Below are positions 45,474-57,600 of a stretch of 64,000 nt of DNA, piece by piece. Under the pieces are notes generated by a model, which was given only the letters and a program-made list of their open reading frames with translations, had not been told where the DNA came from and did no database searches. Each line of letters begins with the position of its first letter. The stretch's first letter is position 1. Origin of the DNA: Blumeriella jaapii. Lineage: Eukaryota; Ascomycota; Leotiomycetes; Helotiales; Drepanopezizaceae. Location: contig VWND01000064.1 of NCBI GenBank assembly GCA_009599575.1, positions 434,001 through 498,000 of the forward strand, read 5' to 3'. A program made the position numbers and the translations under genes.

Positions 45474-45700
45474 GGTTATGAATTGATGGGAATGTGAAGG
45501 ACGAGGATGAGGCAGAAGCAAGGGTCGAGATCAATGTTCTCGAGAGGCTGCGTGCGCTAGTGCGAAACGACGAGGCAGCGAAATTCACCAAAAAGTTTCC
45601 GAGCTTGAGCTTGAGCTCCACGACTAGCTCCATACAACCTCGTCACATACTACAGTACAACCCGAAATTGATACACAACTACAGCTCGCAATCACAAATC
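45474..45700. promoter_or_regulatory. Compact divergent promoter BET3 / U5-40K
   Basis: Only 227 bp separate the two ATGs. There is no TATA box. A frame opens through the region on the plus strand, but it is upstream of the conserved ATG at 45,701 and looks like leader. Confidence 0.6.
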
Positions 45701-46957
45701 ATGGCTTCAGGGAAACGCGCCGCGTCAGGCGACTTTGACAACTCGCAGATGGTATTGAAGAAGGCCAATGTGGGGGGTAATAGCAAGGCTGTAGCTGTGG
45801 TTAATGGCACTGCTGCGAATGGCGCGCTCATTCAGACGGTATGCTCTACTCCGAAGCTTGTGAAATCTGGTGCTAGATTTGATGCTCTAATGATGGCAAC
45901 TAACAGACGTGGTATAGGTGCCGCGAACAACGGGTCTGCAGGCTCCTGTGATGGAATTGAGTGGTCATTCTGGGGAGGTCTTCTGTGCCAAGTTCGACCC
46001 GAATGGAAACTACATTGCGTCTGGATCTATGGACCGAACCATTAGTGAGTTTGGTCTACCCTCTGGTCAGACGGGCTCTTCATGCTGATCCGGGGTAGTG
46101 CTGTGGAGAACCTTTGGCAGCTGCGAGAATTACGGCACGTTGACAGGTCACAAGGGTGCGATTTTGGATTTGCATTGGTCGCGGGACTCGAGAGTGTTGT
46201 TCTCGGCCTCGGCAGATATGCACCTGGCCAGTTGGGATCTGGAGACTGGAACGAGGATACGGAGGCATGTTGGGCACGAGGAGATCATCAACACCATGGA
46301 TATCAGTAAGAGAGGAGAGGAACTGCTCATCAGTGGATCGGATGACGGATGCATTGGAATTTGGGACCCTCGTACAAAGTCGGCGATTGACTTCATTGAA
46401 ACCGAATTCCCTATCACGGCCGTGGCTTTGTCGGAAGCTGGCAACGAGCTCTATTCAGGAGGCATCGACAATGATATCAAGGTATGGGATATGAGAAGGA
46501 AGGCTGTGGTTTATTCGATGCTGGGCCATACCGATACCGTCTCTTCCCTCCGAATCTCACCGGACTCTCAATCTCTCTTGTCAAACTCGATGGACTCCAC
46601 TGTACGGACGTGGGACATCAGGCCATTTGCGCCAACAGAACGGCACATACGAACCTTTGATGGAGCTCCTGCTGGTCTGGAAAAGAACCTTATCTCGGCT
46701 AGCTGGAACCATGACGGTAAACGAATCGCGGCGGGCGCCGGTGATGGAACAGTGGTCGTGTGGAACAGCGAGAATGGAAAGCTCTTGTACAAGCTTCCCG
46801 GACACAGAGGAACGGTGAATTGCGCCGAGCTTTCACCTTCTACGGATCCTATCAGTAAGCATTTCTTGACGCGAACCTCTTTTGTGCATACCTCTAACTC
46901 CCTCTAGTTCTCTCTGGTTCGTCTGATCGGAATTTGCTTTTAGGCGAGCTGAAGTAA
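45701..46957 (+). CDS. U5 snRNP 40-kDa WD40 protein (SNRNP40/Spf38-like)
   Basis: Seven-bladed WD40 protein of the U5 snRNP/spliceosome. Exons: 45701-45838, 45918-46044, 46099-46854 and 46908-46957; 356 residues. Seen: a basic start MASGKRAASGDFDNSQMVLK; QAPVMELSGHSGEVFCAKFD opening blade 1; then LTGHKGAILDLHWS, HVGHEEIINTMDIS, GGIDNDIKVWDMR, MLGHTDTVSSLRIS, NSMDSTVRTWDIRPF, AGDGTVVVWN and the last strand ILSGSSDRNLLLGELK. The SVRAWDIRPF-type motif and the LGEL end are diagnostic of SNRNP40. The last exon adds just 16 residues after a 53-nt intron. Confidence 0.93.
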
Positions 46958-48869
46958 AACGACATCTCCGGAAAGTAAATTTAGAGCGCGGAGTAACCGA
47001 CGCCACTCCTGTGGTACCGGTAGGTATCATGGAACGCGAAGCTATTTCAGGGGTGTGCAAGAAGCGTCAATTTTAGGGGTCAGGAGATATCATCTGGTTT
47101 TGTACCGGCCTCATCCCGGGGTTTGATTGATGAATCTTGTTGCGCAGGTGGACAGAGACGAAACGGCAACATGCCTGCGAGAGCTCGTTTCCCTCGGGAT
47201 TCAAACATGCACGCGGCGAGCATGCTGGTGACAGAACACTGACATCGATGACTGATCGTCGAGACTCATGATAAGCCCTGGGTTTAGAAAATGCAGGAAC
47301 GGCAAAACTTCCGCACCCAAGGACGGGAAGGGGATTGTTGCCATGTACCTAATTAGTAGTGGAGGAAGTGAAGCACTTGAAGCACCACGGGTAAGTGAGG
47401 CGACATGAAGTAAAGTGAACCAAGCAATTGCCAATTGTTCGCCAAGCATCCCATCATGCGTGGCTATTTTTCAACCCAGACAAAATATCGAAGTGCCTTG
47501 GCTGATTCTTTCTGGCCAGCCGAGCCAGCCTGAGTCTCCAAAATACAGCATCTTTCGTCCGTTTTCGGAATTCCTCGAGGCCTTGGGTTTACTTGAATGG
47601 CAACGATTGGCGGGCGGGCGCCGGTAGGATTTTGAAACTTGTACTGTAGGGGCCCCTCTGCCCCTATCAAGCTGGGCAAACCTAAGCACCTACATTGGTA
47701 TCACCTACAGTACTGTACAACTCCGGGGCTTCATCTTTACCCTGCTGCTGCTTGAACCATCTAGACAGGTTTGGAAAATGTCTCTCAAGCTTGTGAATCC
47801 TTCTTCGTTCTTGTTTATCCTTTTGGTCTCTGCATCTCTCTCTCCTCTCTCCCCTCTCTCTTTTATTAACTTCTTTCTCCCTTTTGTAACGACTAGACAA
47901 GTTCTTTCCTTGTTTCCTTGCCTGTCTCTTCTGGCTTGGGGTTCTGAGGCTGTAGGTGGATTACCTCCTCCTCCTCCTCCGCCGCCTTCGAGCCGTTACG
48001 CGTTTTAGGTCTTCCTCACATCCGTCTGCTCGTGCTTCTTGAGTGTTCCCTACCCGTTTGATCTGAACCGGCCGAGTGTGTTTGGCACACCCTTATACTT
48101 CGTCCCTCTCTTCACTCCATACTCCTGACCTCTTGGCCGACACTCCTTGGCAGGGTCACGAAGCTGCTGGCTTCTCGAAGTTGTTATACTTCTTCGACGC
48201 ATGTTCCCGCGGAGACTGTCCAACCTCTGGCTCTCATCTCATTCGACCCCGATGCAGGATTACGTACCGACGTGCCGGTCGTGCTAACAAGGCCCACGTC
48301 ACACGAGGCCATTTTTTGTGCGAGACGCGACGTCGGCCTTCTCAACAAGACGTATAATCGGGATTTTGGTGGTTATAGCCCGCCGATTGGGAGTTGGAGC
48401 CTTGGAGAGCCCTGGTGGATTCCTCGAGACATACCTGACATACAAGTGTCATGAGCAGACGGAAAGATCATCGGCCAGAGAGGCTGAATTTAACGGCAAC
48501 GACACTGCCGCACGTGCACGTCGTCGACACCGGACGGAACGAGTCGCACCGACACCTTGAAGTGCCGTCGGCGCTCGGGACACCGAGGGAGAGGGTGAGC
48601 TCCAGTGGCCTACACACTCCGAGGATTGAGGCGCAGAACCTCCCTTCAGCAGGATTGCATCTTCCGTATATTTCGCAAGTCGCACAATCTCAGCCACCCA
48701 CACCGTCATGGCCACGCCATCAACAAGCATTCAACGGGGGCTTGTCGCCTCTGTTGGACCGGAGAGTTTCTCGGCGATCTGAAGTCGTGGGCCCGGTCGG
48801 CGAAGGCCTGGCCGAAGCCACGAACCACGAACCCCGACCGAGGCAGAAAGCCAGTGAGCTGAAGCGCGG
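46958..48869. other. Intergenic, 1.9 kb
   Basis: Non-coding, with CT-rich sequence at 47,800-48,000. From about 48,451 a 173-codon frame (MSRRKDHRPERLN start) could contain upstream exons of the next gene, but no splice joining it in frame to that gene was found. Confidence 0.4.
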
Positions 48870-49530
48870 ATGCGTGACCACGAACCGACATTTGCGGCCC
48901 CGGATCGTGACGAGCGTCTTGTATGGAACGGTAAACACCACGCCCTCCCGTCGACTGACCCCGAGCTGACATGCCGCAGTTGTCGTCTTCATCATGGCCA
49001 TGTACCTCGTGACGCTCCTCAGCAATCGCCGCATCGACCAAGAATACCACATCATCTTTATTCTCTCCATCTTGATCACGGCCTTCTTGTTCCTCCATAG
49101 CCTGCTTGGCCTCTACATGACGCTCAAGCACCCGTCTCCCAACCCTCTCGATGTGGAATCTCACGCACGTCCGCCAGCAGGCGGGCCCAGCGGATATGCC
49201 GAGCCCGTGGTGCCCATCCCAGTCGCGCTTGCACGTGACGAAGAAGCAGTCGGCATCGAGAGCGATGCGACGAAGGTCCCGCCGCCGGCGTATGGCCTGT
49301 GGCGGGACAGTGTACGAGTCGATCCCAATCGAATCTTCTGGAAGAGAAACTCGGCGCGCCCCAGCGCTCTGTCGGGGGCGAGGACCGATGGAAGCGCCCC
49401 GCGGCCGCCGAGTTATGCCAGCGAGGATGGAGTGGGTTATGCCTTGGCCAACGGGCCCAGGTCCGCGCTGCCGTCCCCAATGCCGATTCATCCCTCCGAG
49501 CTGGGGCGATTAGAGCATCTCGGCCCGTAG
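48870..49530 (+). CDS. Fungal two-span membrane protein, function unknown
   Basis: Exons are 48870-48930 and 48980-49530 (49-nt GT-AG intron), 203 residues. Seen: a short hydrophilic start with APDRDERLVWN; TM1 VVVFIMAMYLVTLLS; the loop NRRIDQEYHI; TM2 IIFILSILITAFLFLHSLLG; then a Pro/Ala/Ser-rich cytosolic tail with KVPPPAYGLWRDSVRVDPN, which looks like a PPxY-type ubiquitin-ligase docking site (PPAYG), and PRPPSYASE (a second PPSY). The donor is phase 1 only in the frame that begins at 48,870, which fixes the upstream frame; additional 5' exons are possible. Two PPxY-like motifs in the tail suggest Rsp5/Nedd4-type regulation (inference). No family name is assigned. Confidence 0.65.
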
Positions 49531-49846
49531 GGGCGCGGGAGCATCTGTGTCTACGACCTGTGTGGACTGGGCGACGGCAGCATTTGTGCTGCACCGTGCC
49601 ACCGTTCCGATCTCTCATCACCTCTGTGTGGCGTGGGGAGCGGCGGGGGATGAGATATATGTTTTAAATTAGTAATTTAGTGTGCTCTCCATACCGCCCT
49701 GGGTGTCCTCGGCCGGGCTCTATTCCGCGGAGAATCAATCAATCCATTTCGTCTTTTCATGAATTGGGGGCGTCGAGTGTTGCAGAATGCTGAAGCAGGC
49801 ATGGGCTGCTTTAGCGAGCATGTGGAATGTTTTGTAAGTCACAGCT

Positions 49847-49940
49847 GTATGTACTGTACGTACATACGTACATACAGTACGTACAGTACGTACAGTATGT
49901 ACAGTATGTACAGTACTGTATGTACTTATGTACAGTACTG
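49847..49940. repeat. GTAC palindromic microsatellite cluster
   Basis: Over 90 nt composed almost wholly of ACGTAC, ACAGTAC and TGTACAG words, self-complementary throughout. A weaker cluster follows at about 50,117-50,152. Confidence 0.85.
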
Positions 49941-50449
49941 CGCTGTAGGGTACATATTCAAATCTGATGACTATTGCCGAGCGCACTTGACCCCTTTTCT
50001 CGCTCTCGCGCGCTACTCCAACTTGCAGTCACGTTTTCCGATTGGCCAACCCCAGTGTCGGGTCAGCGCTCACGAGAGGCCTCGGTGCTCATTTGCTGCT
50101 TCCCGCTCTCGGCCTGTACTGTACATATGACAGTACTGTATGTACTGTGCTCTGTGTGTGTCCTGTGCAGTCCAGATGCTCTAGCTCCCAGCCCAGGCTC
50201 GGGCTTGCCAAGGCGCTTGCTCGCTTCGGGCCTAGGCATCTCCGCAGGAAAGGTTTTCTTCCCCCTGCTCGCTGCACGCCCTCTCCCTCGTCTTCCCCAA
50301 ACTCCTCCACCCTACAAACCCTATCCGACAAATTTTGGTCCGCGACGCTGTACACGGAGGAGCAGGTTGAAGGAAGAAGTGCTGTGCTGTTGTGAAGGAA
50401 GCCGGAAACCTGCACGAACCCAGCCAGGAGCAAGGACTGCCAACGACCG

Positions 50450-50934
50450 GTGAGTGCGTTTTTGACCTTGGCTTCATTCCCAGACTCGGACGCCGCATCG
50501 CCGGCGCTCCCTGGTCGTCCTCCACCACACCCAGCGGCTGGCTGCCCTCTGCGCGGCGGCCTTCTATGCAGCGGTGCGACAACAACACAAGCAGACGACC
50601 GCGATCCATTCGGCGCAGCAACGCCGAGTCTCTCGAGGCAGGCCCCAAAAGTCGCACAAGATTCATGCATGCGTACTGCAGCTTCGCAGCTGCTGTCATG
50701 CAAGGCGAATCTTGGTAGAGAGAGGACTTTCCAGCTTGCATTGCCCATATCAACAGCAGCAGCGCGCTCCTTCCGTTCTGGCGACCCAGCATGCCAGCCA
50801 CCACCACGGTCGAGGAATGGCTGCAGACCACTCGAGCAGATGGGCCGCCGCACTGATGCCGGAAAATCGGGAAGGACTGGGTCTCGGACGACGGCGCATT
50901 TGTAACGTGCTGTGCTGACGATGGAACCGAACAG
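50450..50934 (+). other. Probable 5'-UTR intron of the GIS2-like gene
   Basis: Donor CG|GTGAGTGCG at 50,450; CTGAC branch-like element at about 50,915; acceptor AACAG at 50,934, 18 nt before the ATG. The 485-nt length is large for this genome. Inferred from signals only. Confidence 0.4.
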
Positions 50935-50952
50935 ATCCATATGCTTGTCGCC

Positions 50953-51855
<903 letters not shown>

Positions 51856-53266
51856 ATCCTTCTTGGATCCCCACAGCTCGGTAGGCCGCGATGAACTATC
51901 GACCAGCAACGTGGAACCGGACATCGATCTTCCTTTCGGCGTCGAACATCATGCATGATCTTCCCCTCGCTCGTTCTGCACGTTTTTTTTTTTTTCAGCT
52001 CACGAACGCATAATCGAGATTCCAACCCCTCACGGACAGCATTCCCCTCGGCGCCTTGGTCTTCCTATGATCGGTCTCCATTCACGAACATCCAAAAGCT
52101 TTTCCTTTTCTGTTTTCACGAAATTCGATTTCTACCTTACGAACGACATATGACTAGTCACACTGGCAACCCGGTAGTTACCACCTCAACGACGACGTTG
52201 CGAACCTTAATTTCTGTGCATCGTAGGAGACAGGTTTGTGCTTCAATTCGAATAGCCAAACGCTGTCACAGCAGAAGGACATGGGAGAGGCACGGAAGGG
52301 CGAAAGCAAGGAGGTAGATGAGAGGAAGTGGGGCGAGCGATGATGGAATAATCAGGCAAACAAAGGATGGGTAGGAAGGGTGGAGTGCGAATGGTGGGTG
52401 TCGGATGTGTGCTGTGATGCACGCATGGAAATCCGGATGGAGAACGGTAATCGAAAATAGGACCCGTCGGTAGCAAGAGGGCAGAGCAGGCAGGAGGCTA
52501 GGTAGGTAGGTAGGTACCTAGCAAGGCAAGACATGCAGCGTGGAGAACACTAAGTCGTTTGCGGGTGTCGAGTCTACCGTAGCACATGGGAATGAAGACA
52601 TAATTGAGAGTAAAGTTCTGGCCTTTTTTCGCCCCTACGAATTTGGTTTTGGTGTTGGAATCGGTAGTAGAGGCTGGGTCTGCTTTGCTCCTGGATCACG
52701 TGACAGCTGTTGCCGTTTTCGATGCCAAGGTTGAGGTGCTTAAGGTGCGCCTTCCGAACACGGATGCGGAGAACTGTCCGGCAAGGTAGGCAACAGATTA
52801 TGTCAGCTGGGTTCTGCCTTGCCCACTTCTCTTGACCATCTCTTGACCATCTCTTCACCTGATTCTCATCTTCTCTCTCCCTTCGTAAATTCCAAGTCTC
52901 GCAACATCCCGGTGAATCTCACGCATCATAAAGTACTCCGGAGTGCCTGCCTGGTCAAATCTGAGAATAGCGCATCTGCCCAATGCAAGACTGGACCATC
53001 GCGGAGATTGTCATCATCTCGGCCTTCGCAGCTGTGGTGTTTGGACTCGTCGCTGCTGCTGCATCGGGGTGGTGCGGGCCTGAGTTGGACATCGAGGAGA
53101 GCGAGGCTGCGGAGAGGTACCGGAGGTGAGAGTTGGGGATTCGAGGAGGAGGAGAAGGAGGCTGCGAGAGCGACACGAGGATCCGACTTACTCACGTCAA
53201 GACAGCACATCACTGAATTAATTCCGGGCTCGTGCTTCCTGCTCTACTGACTCGTTTACGATCATC
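51856..53266. other. Intergenic between GIS2-like gene and DMC1
   Basis: 3' UTR, then non-coding DNA with short GTAG/GGTA repeats at about 52,497-52,520 (taggtaggtaggtacctag). From about 52,800 this is probably the DMC1 promoter. Small frames are not supported. Confidence 0.4.
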
Positions 53267-54830
53267 ATGGCTGGCGGATCGGTCTATAATGGCGGCGGCG
53301 GCGATGATGAGGAGGTGCGTACTTCTTTGCCTCTCTTCCCTTGCCCGCGACGATGATCTGACTCCGAACAGACCTGCATCGTCGATGTTGACGAGCTCCA
53401 AGCTCATGGAATTGGTGCTGCCGATATCACCAAGCTCAAGAGCAACAACATTCATACCATCGCTGTGAGTTCTCTCATCTTCCTTGCCACAAGCGCAGCT
53501 TTTTGACTGGGCGGTGCAGACTTTGATCTCTACCACCACGCGAAGACTGCTCAAGATCAAGGGTTTCTCGGACACCAAGGTGGACAAGATCAAGGAGGCT
53601 GCTAAGAAATTATCGGTAAGTAATTCTGGACGACTGTTTCATTGAGTCTCGGGGATCTTACTAATGCTGCACAGCCCACGGCTGGATTCATGACTGCTGC
53701 TGAACTTGGCCAAATCCGCAGGCGCTGTATCAGAATCTCTACTGGTAGCAAGCAACTCGATGCTGCTTTGAATGGGTCAGTTGAGTTGCACCCTGTCTTG
53801 GGCAATCACTAACTTGTACACAGCGGGTTTCAGACCATGAGCATCAATGAAGTCTACGGCGAGTTCAGTTCGTCCCCCCAGAGTGTTTAAGGTGACTTTG
53901 TTGCTGATTTTTCGCAGGATGTGGCAAGACCCAGCTCGCACACACCATGTCGGTCATTGCACAGCTTCCGAAGGAGATGGGTGGTGCCGAAGGAAAGGTG
54001 GCATACATCGGTAGGGCGTTCCATCCCCGCGCATGCGTTTCCACAGTTACTGAACTCTATAGACACAGAGGGCACTTTTCGTCCGGAGAGAATCGCAGAG
54101 ATTGCCGAACGCTTTGGTGGCAAGTTAGCACCTACCCAGATTAGTGTGACCTTTGCTTATCCGATACAAGTCGACCCTGAGCAAGCCTGTGAGAATATTG
54201 CATATGCTCGTGCTCAGAACTCCGAGGTAAATCCCACCCTTGATACACTGCTCGGATCGTTGACTTGATCCCAGATGCAAACCGAGCTTCTGGAAGGACT
54301 GGCAGCTAACTTCGCCACCAATGAATATCGTCTTCTCGTCATTGACAGTGTCATGTCTCTATACCGTACTGACTACTGCGGTCGTGGAGAGCTATCTGAG
54401 CGTCAGCAAGTCCTTGGACAATTTCTTAGACGTGCAACACAGATGGCAGAGGAGTTCAATCTTGTTGTTTTAATGGTCAACCCCTTGAAACCCCATAAGC
54501 TTCTGCGTACTGACCAATGTCTCTCAGACAAACCAAGTCATGTCGGATCCTGGTGCCAGTGCTCTCTTCGCAGGAGCTGATGGCCGAAAGCCTGCTGGAG
54601 GTCATATTCTTGCTCATGCTTCTACTACCAGACTTCTTCTTCGCAAAGGTCGTGGAGAGGAGCGTGTTGCCAAGATTGTAGACTCCCCTGGTCAGTTTCT
54701 CTAGCTTCAAAATTCCACAACATCCTTGGTCTGTTATCGAAGTCTGCTGACCATGTTTCCAGACTGTCCTGAACGGGAGGCTACATACATCATCACCACT
54801 GGGGGCATCGATGATCCTGCGAAAGTTTGA
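53267..54830 (+). CDS. dmc1: DMC1 meiotic recombinase
   Basis: Meiosis-specific RecA/Rad51-family strand-exchange protein. Eleven exons: 53267-53314, 53372-53464, 53520-53615, 53675-53775, 53824-53867, 53918-54010, 54063-54119, 54171-54226, 54275-54475, 54528-54690 and 54763-54830; 339 residues, phases consistent. Seen: N-terminal HhH domain with [20 protein letters not shown] and [19 protein letters not shown]; the linker SINEVYGEF; Walker A GEFRCGKTQ split by an intron; [38 protein letters not shown]; Walker [23 protein letters not shown]; and [20 protein letters not shown]. The Cys in the Walker A (FRCGKT) and the ITTGGI end mark DMC1 rather than RAD51. The 54,120-54,170 segment is read as a GC-AG intron, because translating it would insert 17 residues into the invariant RFGVDPEQA. 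Confidence 0.95.
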
Positions 54831-55149
54831 ATGATGGTCTCAAATCAGATCTGTTACCTATTGCTTATCTGATTGTTTTACAAATCTGCTTGGGGGTGGA
54901 GAAAAGTCACGTTCATACACCTTGCATAGAGCTTCGGAGTTGCTGTTGGACATGGAAATACAGTACACAGTAGGTACCTATATGTACCCGGGGCACTAGC
55001 GCCATCAGATTAGATTAGATCTTCATCCACCAACCATTTGCTAAATTGGCGCTAAATTGGTGCGCCCTTCTTCACCGAAAATTATTTCACATATAACAAC
55101 CATCCTTTCACAGCTCGACAAAACAACTGTGTCGTTCGCACAATCTAAC
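54831..55149. other. Intergenic DMC1/RRP7
   Basis: A 319-nt gap with DMC1 3' sequence and the RRP7 promoter. It contains a tagattagatt direct repeat and ggtacctatatgtacc. Nothing else was seen. Confidence 0.4.
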
Positions 55150-56106
55150 ATGTCGAAAATCGGGGAGTTCACAGTCCTCCCCCTGAGTATACCTCCCACG
55201 CCCGCATTCTCCAAACCAACCACCCACACTCTCTATCTCCGCCCTCACTCTCCCAAGATACCCACGGCAAACGACTCTCGCAGCCTCTTCCTCGTCAATG
55301 TTCCGATAGACAGTACCTCCGAACATCTGCGCGGCGTCTTTGTATCTCTCCTCGGCGCCGGCCGCTTCGAATCCGTTACCTTCGAGCACGAGAACCAAGG
55401 CCCAGGTACGAAGGCCGTCGTCAAGCCCACACCCAACAAAAACGTGAACAAGGGCAACAAGCGCAAACGCGCAGATGCCGTAGCGAACGAGGAGGAAGGA
55501 TCTCAGCCGCTCCCTCTGATCTGGGACCGCGCGCTCCGGCGGAGCGGCAGCACGGCGGTGGTGCTACTCGTGGACGCGGCAAGCGTGGCGGGAGCCCTGA
55601 GAGCTGCGCGCAAAGCTGGGCAGGGATCGCGGGCTGTGGTCTGGGGAGCTGGTATTGGAGCTGCTGATAGTTCTTTGTTGCTGGGTAGCGCGCGGTATGC
55701 TGCGCATCAGCGGCTGCGATTCCCGGACGAGGCGGTCCTACAGGCGAACGTGGATGCGTACATGACCGCCTTCAACCGGGCCGAAGAGGCGCGGGCGAGG
55801 GAGACGAAGAGGAGTCGTGGCGTGGTGGACGAGGATGGCTTCGTGACTGTTGTGCGGGGGGCTGCGAGGGGCGGTGGAGGCGTGAGGGCCGAGGATGCGG
55901 AGCGGAAGAGGGGAGAGTTGGAGGAGAGAGAGGGGAAGAAGAGGGAGGAGCTTGCTGGCGGGTTGTTGGGTGGGTTTTATCGCTTCCAGGGAAGGGAGAA
56001 GAGGAAGAGTGAGCAAGGGGAGTTGGTGAGACGGTTTGAGGAGGATCGGAGGAGAGTTGAGGAGATGAGGAGGACGAAGAAGGGAGGGTTTAGGCCGGAG
56101 ACATAG
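55150..56106 (+). CDS. rrp7: RRP7, ribosomal RNA-processing protein 7
   Basis: Nucleolar small-subunit processome component (UtpC/CURI link in yeast). Single exon, 318 residues. Seen: an N-terminal RRM-like domain with TLYLRPHSPK, SRSLFLVNVPIDSTSEHLRG and LLGAGRFESVTFE; an insert of lysine-rich NKGNKRKRADA; AVVLLVDAASVAGAL; then the diagnostic C-terminal Rrp7 region with VDAYMTAFNRAEEARARE, VVDEDGFVTVVRGA, LLGGFYRFQGREKRKSE and a closing basic coiled coil to GGFRPET. The start at 55,150 (MSKIGEFTVLPL) is chosen because family homology begins there; an upstream frame is leader. Confidence 0.93.
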   Translation: MSKIGEFTVLPLSIPPTPAFSKPTTHTLYLRPHSPKIPTANDSRSLFLVNVPIDSTSEHLRGVFVSLLGAGRFESVTFEHENQGPGTKAVVKPTPNKNVNKGNKRKRADAVANEEEGSQPLPLIWDRALRRSGSTAVVLLVDAASVAGALRAARKAGQGSRAVVWGAGIGAADSSLLLGSARYAAHQRLRFPDEAVLQANVDAYMTAFNRAEEARARETKRSRGVVDEDGFVTVVRGAARGGGGVRAEDAERKRGELEEREGKKREELAGGLLGGFYRFQGREKRKSEQGELVRRFEEDRRRVEEMRRTKKGGFRPET

Positions 56107-57600
56107 GGGTTTTGGGATTCGGGTGTTCGTGAGCGTGAGCGAGTGACCATACGAAAAGACGGAGTTAGGAGTGTGTTGTTCCTGTCTACAGGCTGGGGAA
56201 ATGTCTGTCAAGAGGTACGTCTTCTCTCTCTCTCTTCTATTGGCAAGTTCCTTTCCTCCCGCATGCCCTCCCATTTCTGGAGAGGATCACTTGCCATGCA
56301 GTACCCAAGAAACCACATGATGACTCCGCGGGGCCATATGAGCTTCCTTCTTTTTCTTTTTCTGTCTTTCGAGAGAGGAAGAGGAGAGATTGGGGCAATG
56401 CCTACAAACACCGCAATAAAAAAATCTTCTCAAAATTGTCTGATATATAACACACTGTTACTGCTTCTCTTCCCTGCCCTAGTTTTTAGTTTTTGGGTTT
56501 TAAAAGGGGCGTGGGCTGATTTGCTTGTGTTGGATCTAGGCTGGGATGAGATAGGACAGGATGCCAGATTCTCGAAGTAGAACTTGGGGTCAGTTGGAGG
56601 GATGGGAAAGGGACGGAAGGGGCTTGATCGATGACTTCTCGAACCAGGCTGCTGGGTATTACTCGATTCATCTTCGCAGCACGAGGAAGGGAGGTAGAAC
56701 TAAATTACCCCCATAGCGTGCGAAGTTGCGGACTCAAGATTCGCAAAGACAATAGACACACACGCGAAAAGAATCATAACTAGCATTTTAAAATAAAAGC
56801 AGTGGATCTGTTTTTTTGATCAACAAAATGCCAACACCACGCATCTCATAAGGGGGTGTCTCGGAATGCGATCAAACTAACGTGGATCCAGAGGAGCATA
56901 TCGTGATGTCGTACCACGATGGAAATGTCGGGCAACCCTGATGTAGGTATCTCATTACGCTCCACCTACCCAGGTAGATCATTGGGCAAAAGAGGTGGAA
57001 TACCAGGCTAAGAGAAGAGAGTACTCATTTGTTTAGGCCGAGCCTGTGCAAGCGAGGTGCTCCCAATTTGCTTCTGGGGTTATGCTCAAAGGCTTTACGG
57101 TTAGATGGGTATCAGAAGGCTGAAGATCGGCTGTTACTCTTTCCACGAGGTGGTCCTGTTGATGCTAGTATCGCTCCACCTCCACCGATGGCTTTGAATA
57201 CCCGGTCTTGATATTGATGACCCATGCCTTGGATCCAAATATTTCTGAAACTACGCTGGAAGACTTCTACTTAAGAATGACGAAGATCATCTTAGAATTA
57301 TCGCAGCTCAAATTCACACGAGCCTCCCGGGAATGTTCGCGAGCGAGGGACGATGCAAGGCCAAGTTGGGTGAATTCCCGCTATAAGCTTCATGAATATT
57401 ATATCGATCTGCTATTCGATTCAGTATGGCCAGCATGGTATTCCAAACTCAAATGATCCGATCATGCCAAATTTAAAGGTAGATTAGCGTGACAATCACA
57501 TGACTTTCGCGTCATCGGATTTCCCACGCGTAGCTGTTCAGCCCCTCAGTCGTGAAATTCTTTTTGCTTGATTCTGCACCACAACCACCACTACTTCACG
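56107..57600. other. Intergenic, 1.5 kb
   Basis: RRP7 3' region and upstream of the large acidic gene. A small frame at 57,208-57,456 (82 codons, DPNISETTLEDFYLRMTKI) is protein-like but short, unrecognised and without flanking evidence. No repeats. Confidence 0.4.

Larger units (their letters stand above)
49531..50952. other. Intergenic and 5' leader of the GIS2-like gene
   Basis: Holds the GTAC palindrome cluster and, from about 50,160, GC-rich sequence likely transcribed as 5' leader. A minus-strand frame of 283 codons (50,940-50,089) overlaps the leader and is not convincing. Confidence 0.45.

Noticed and set aside
48451..48969. 173-codon frame upstream of the two-span membrane protein, considered as its first exon
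   Set aside because: Every usable donor in this frame is phase 0 while the membrane exon needs phase 1; the frame starting at 48,870 splices correctly. It may still hold a separate upstream exon.
50089..50940. 283-codon minus-strand frame
   Set aside because: Overlaps the GIS2 leader; biased composition and no domain or signal.
54120..54170. A genuine 17-residue insertion in DMC1
   Set aside because: It would disrupt an invariant core; a GC-AG intron explains it exactly.
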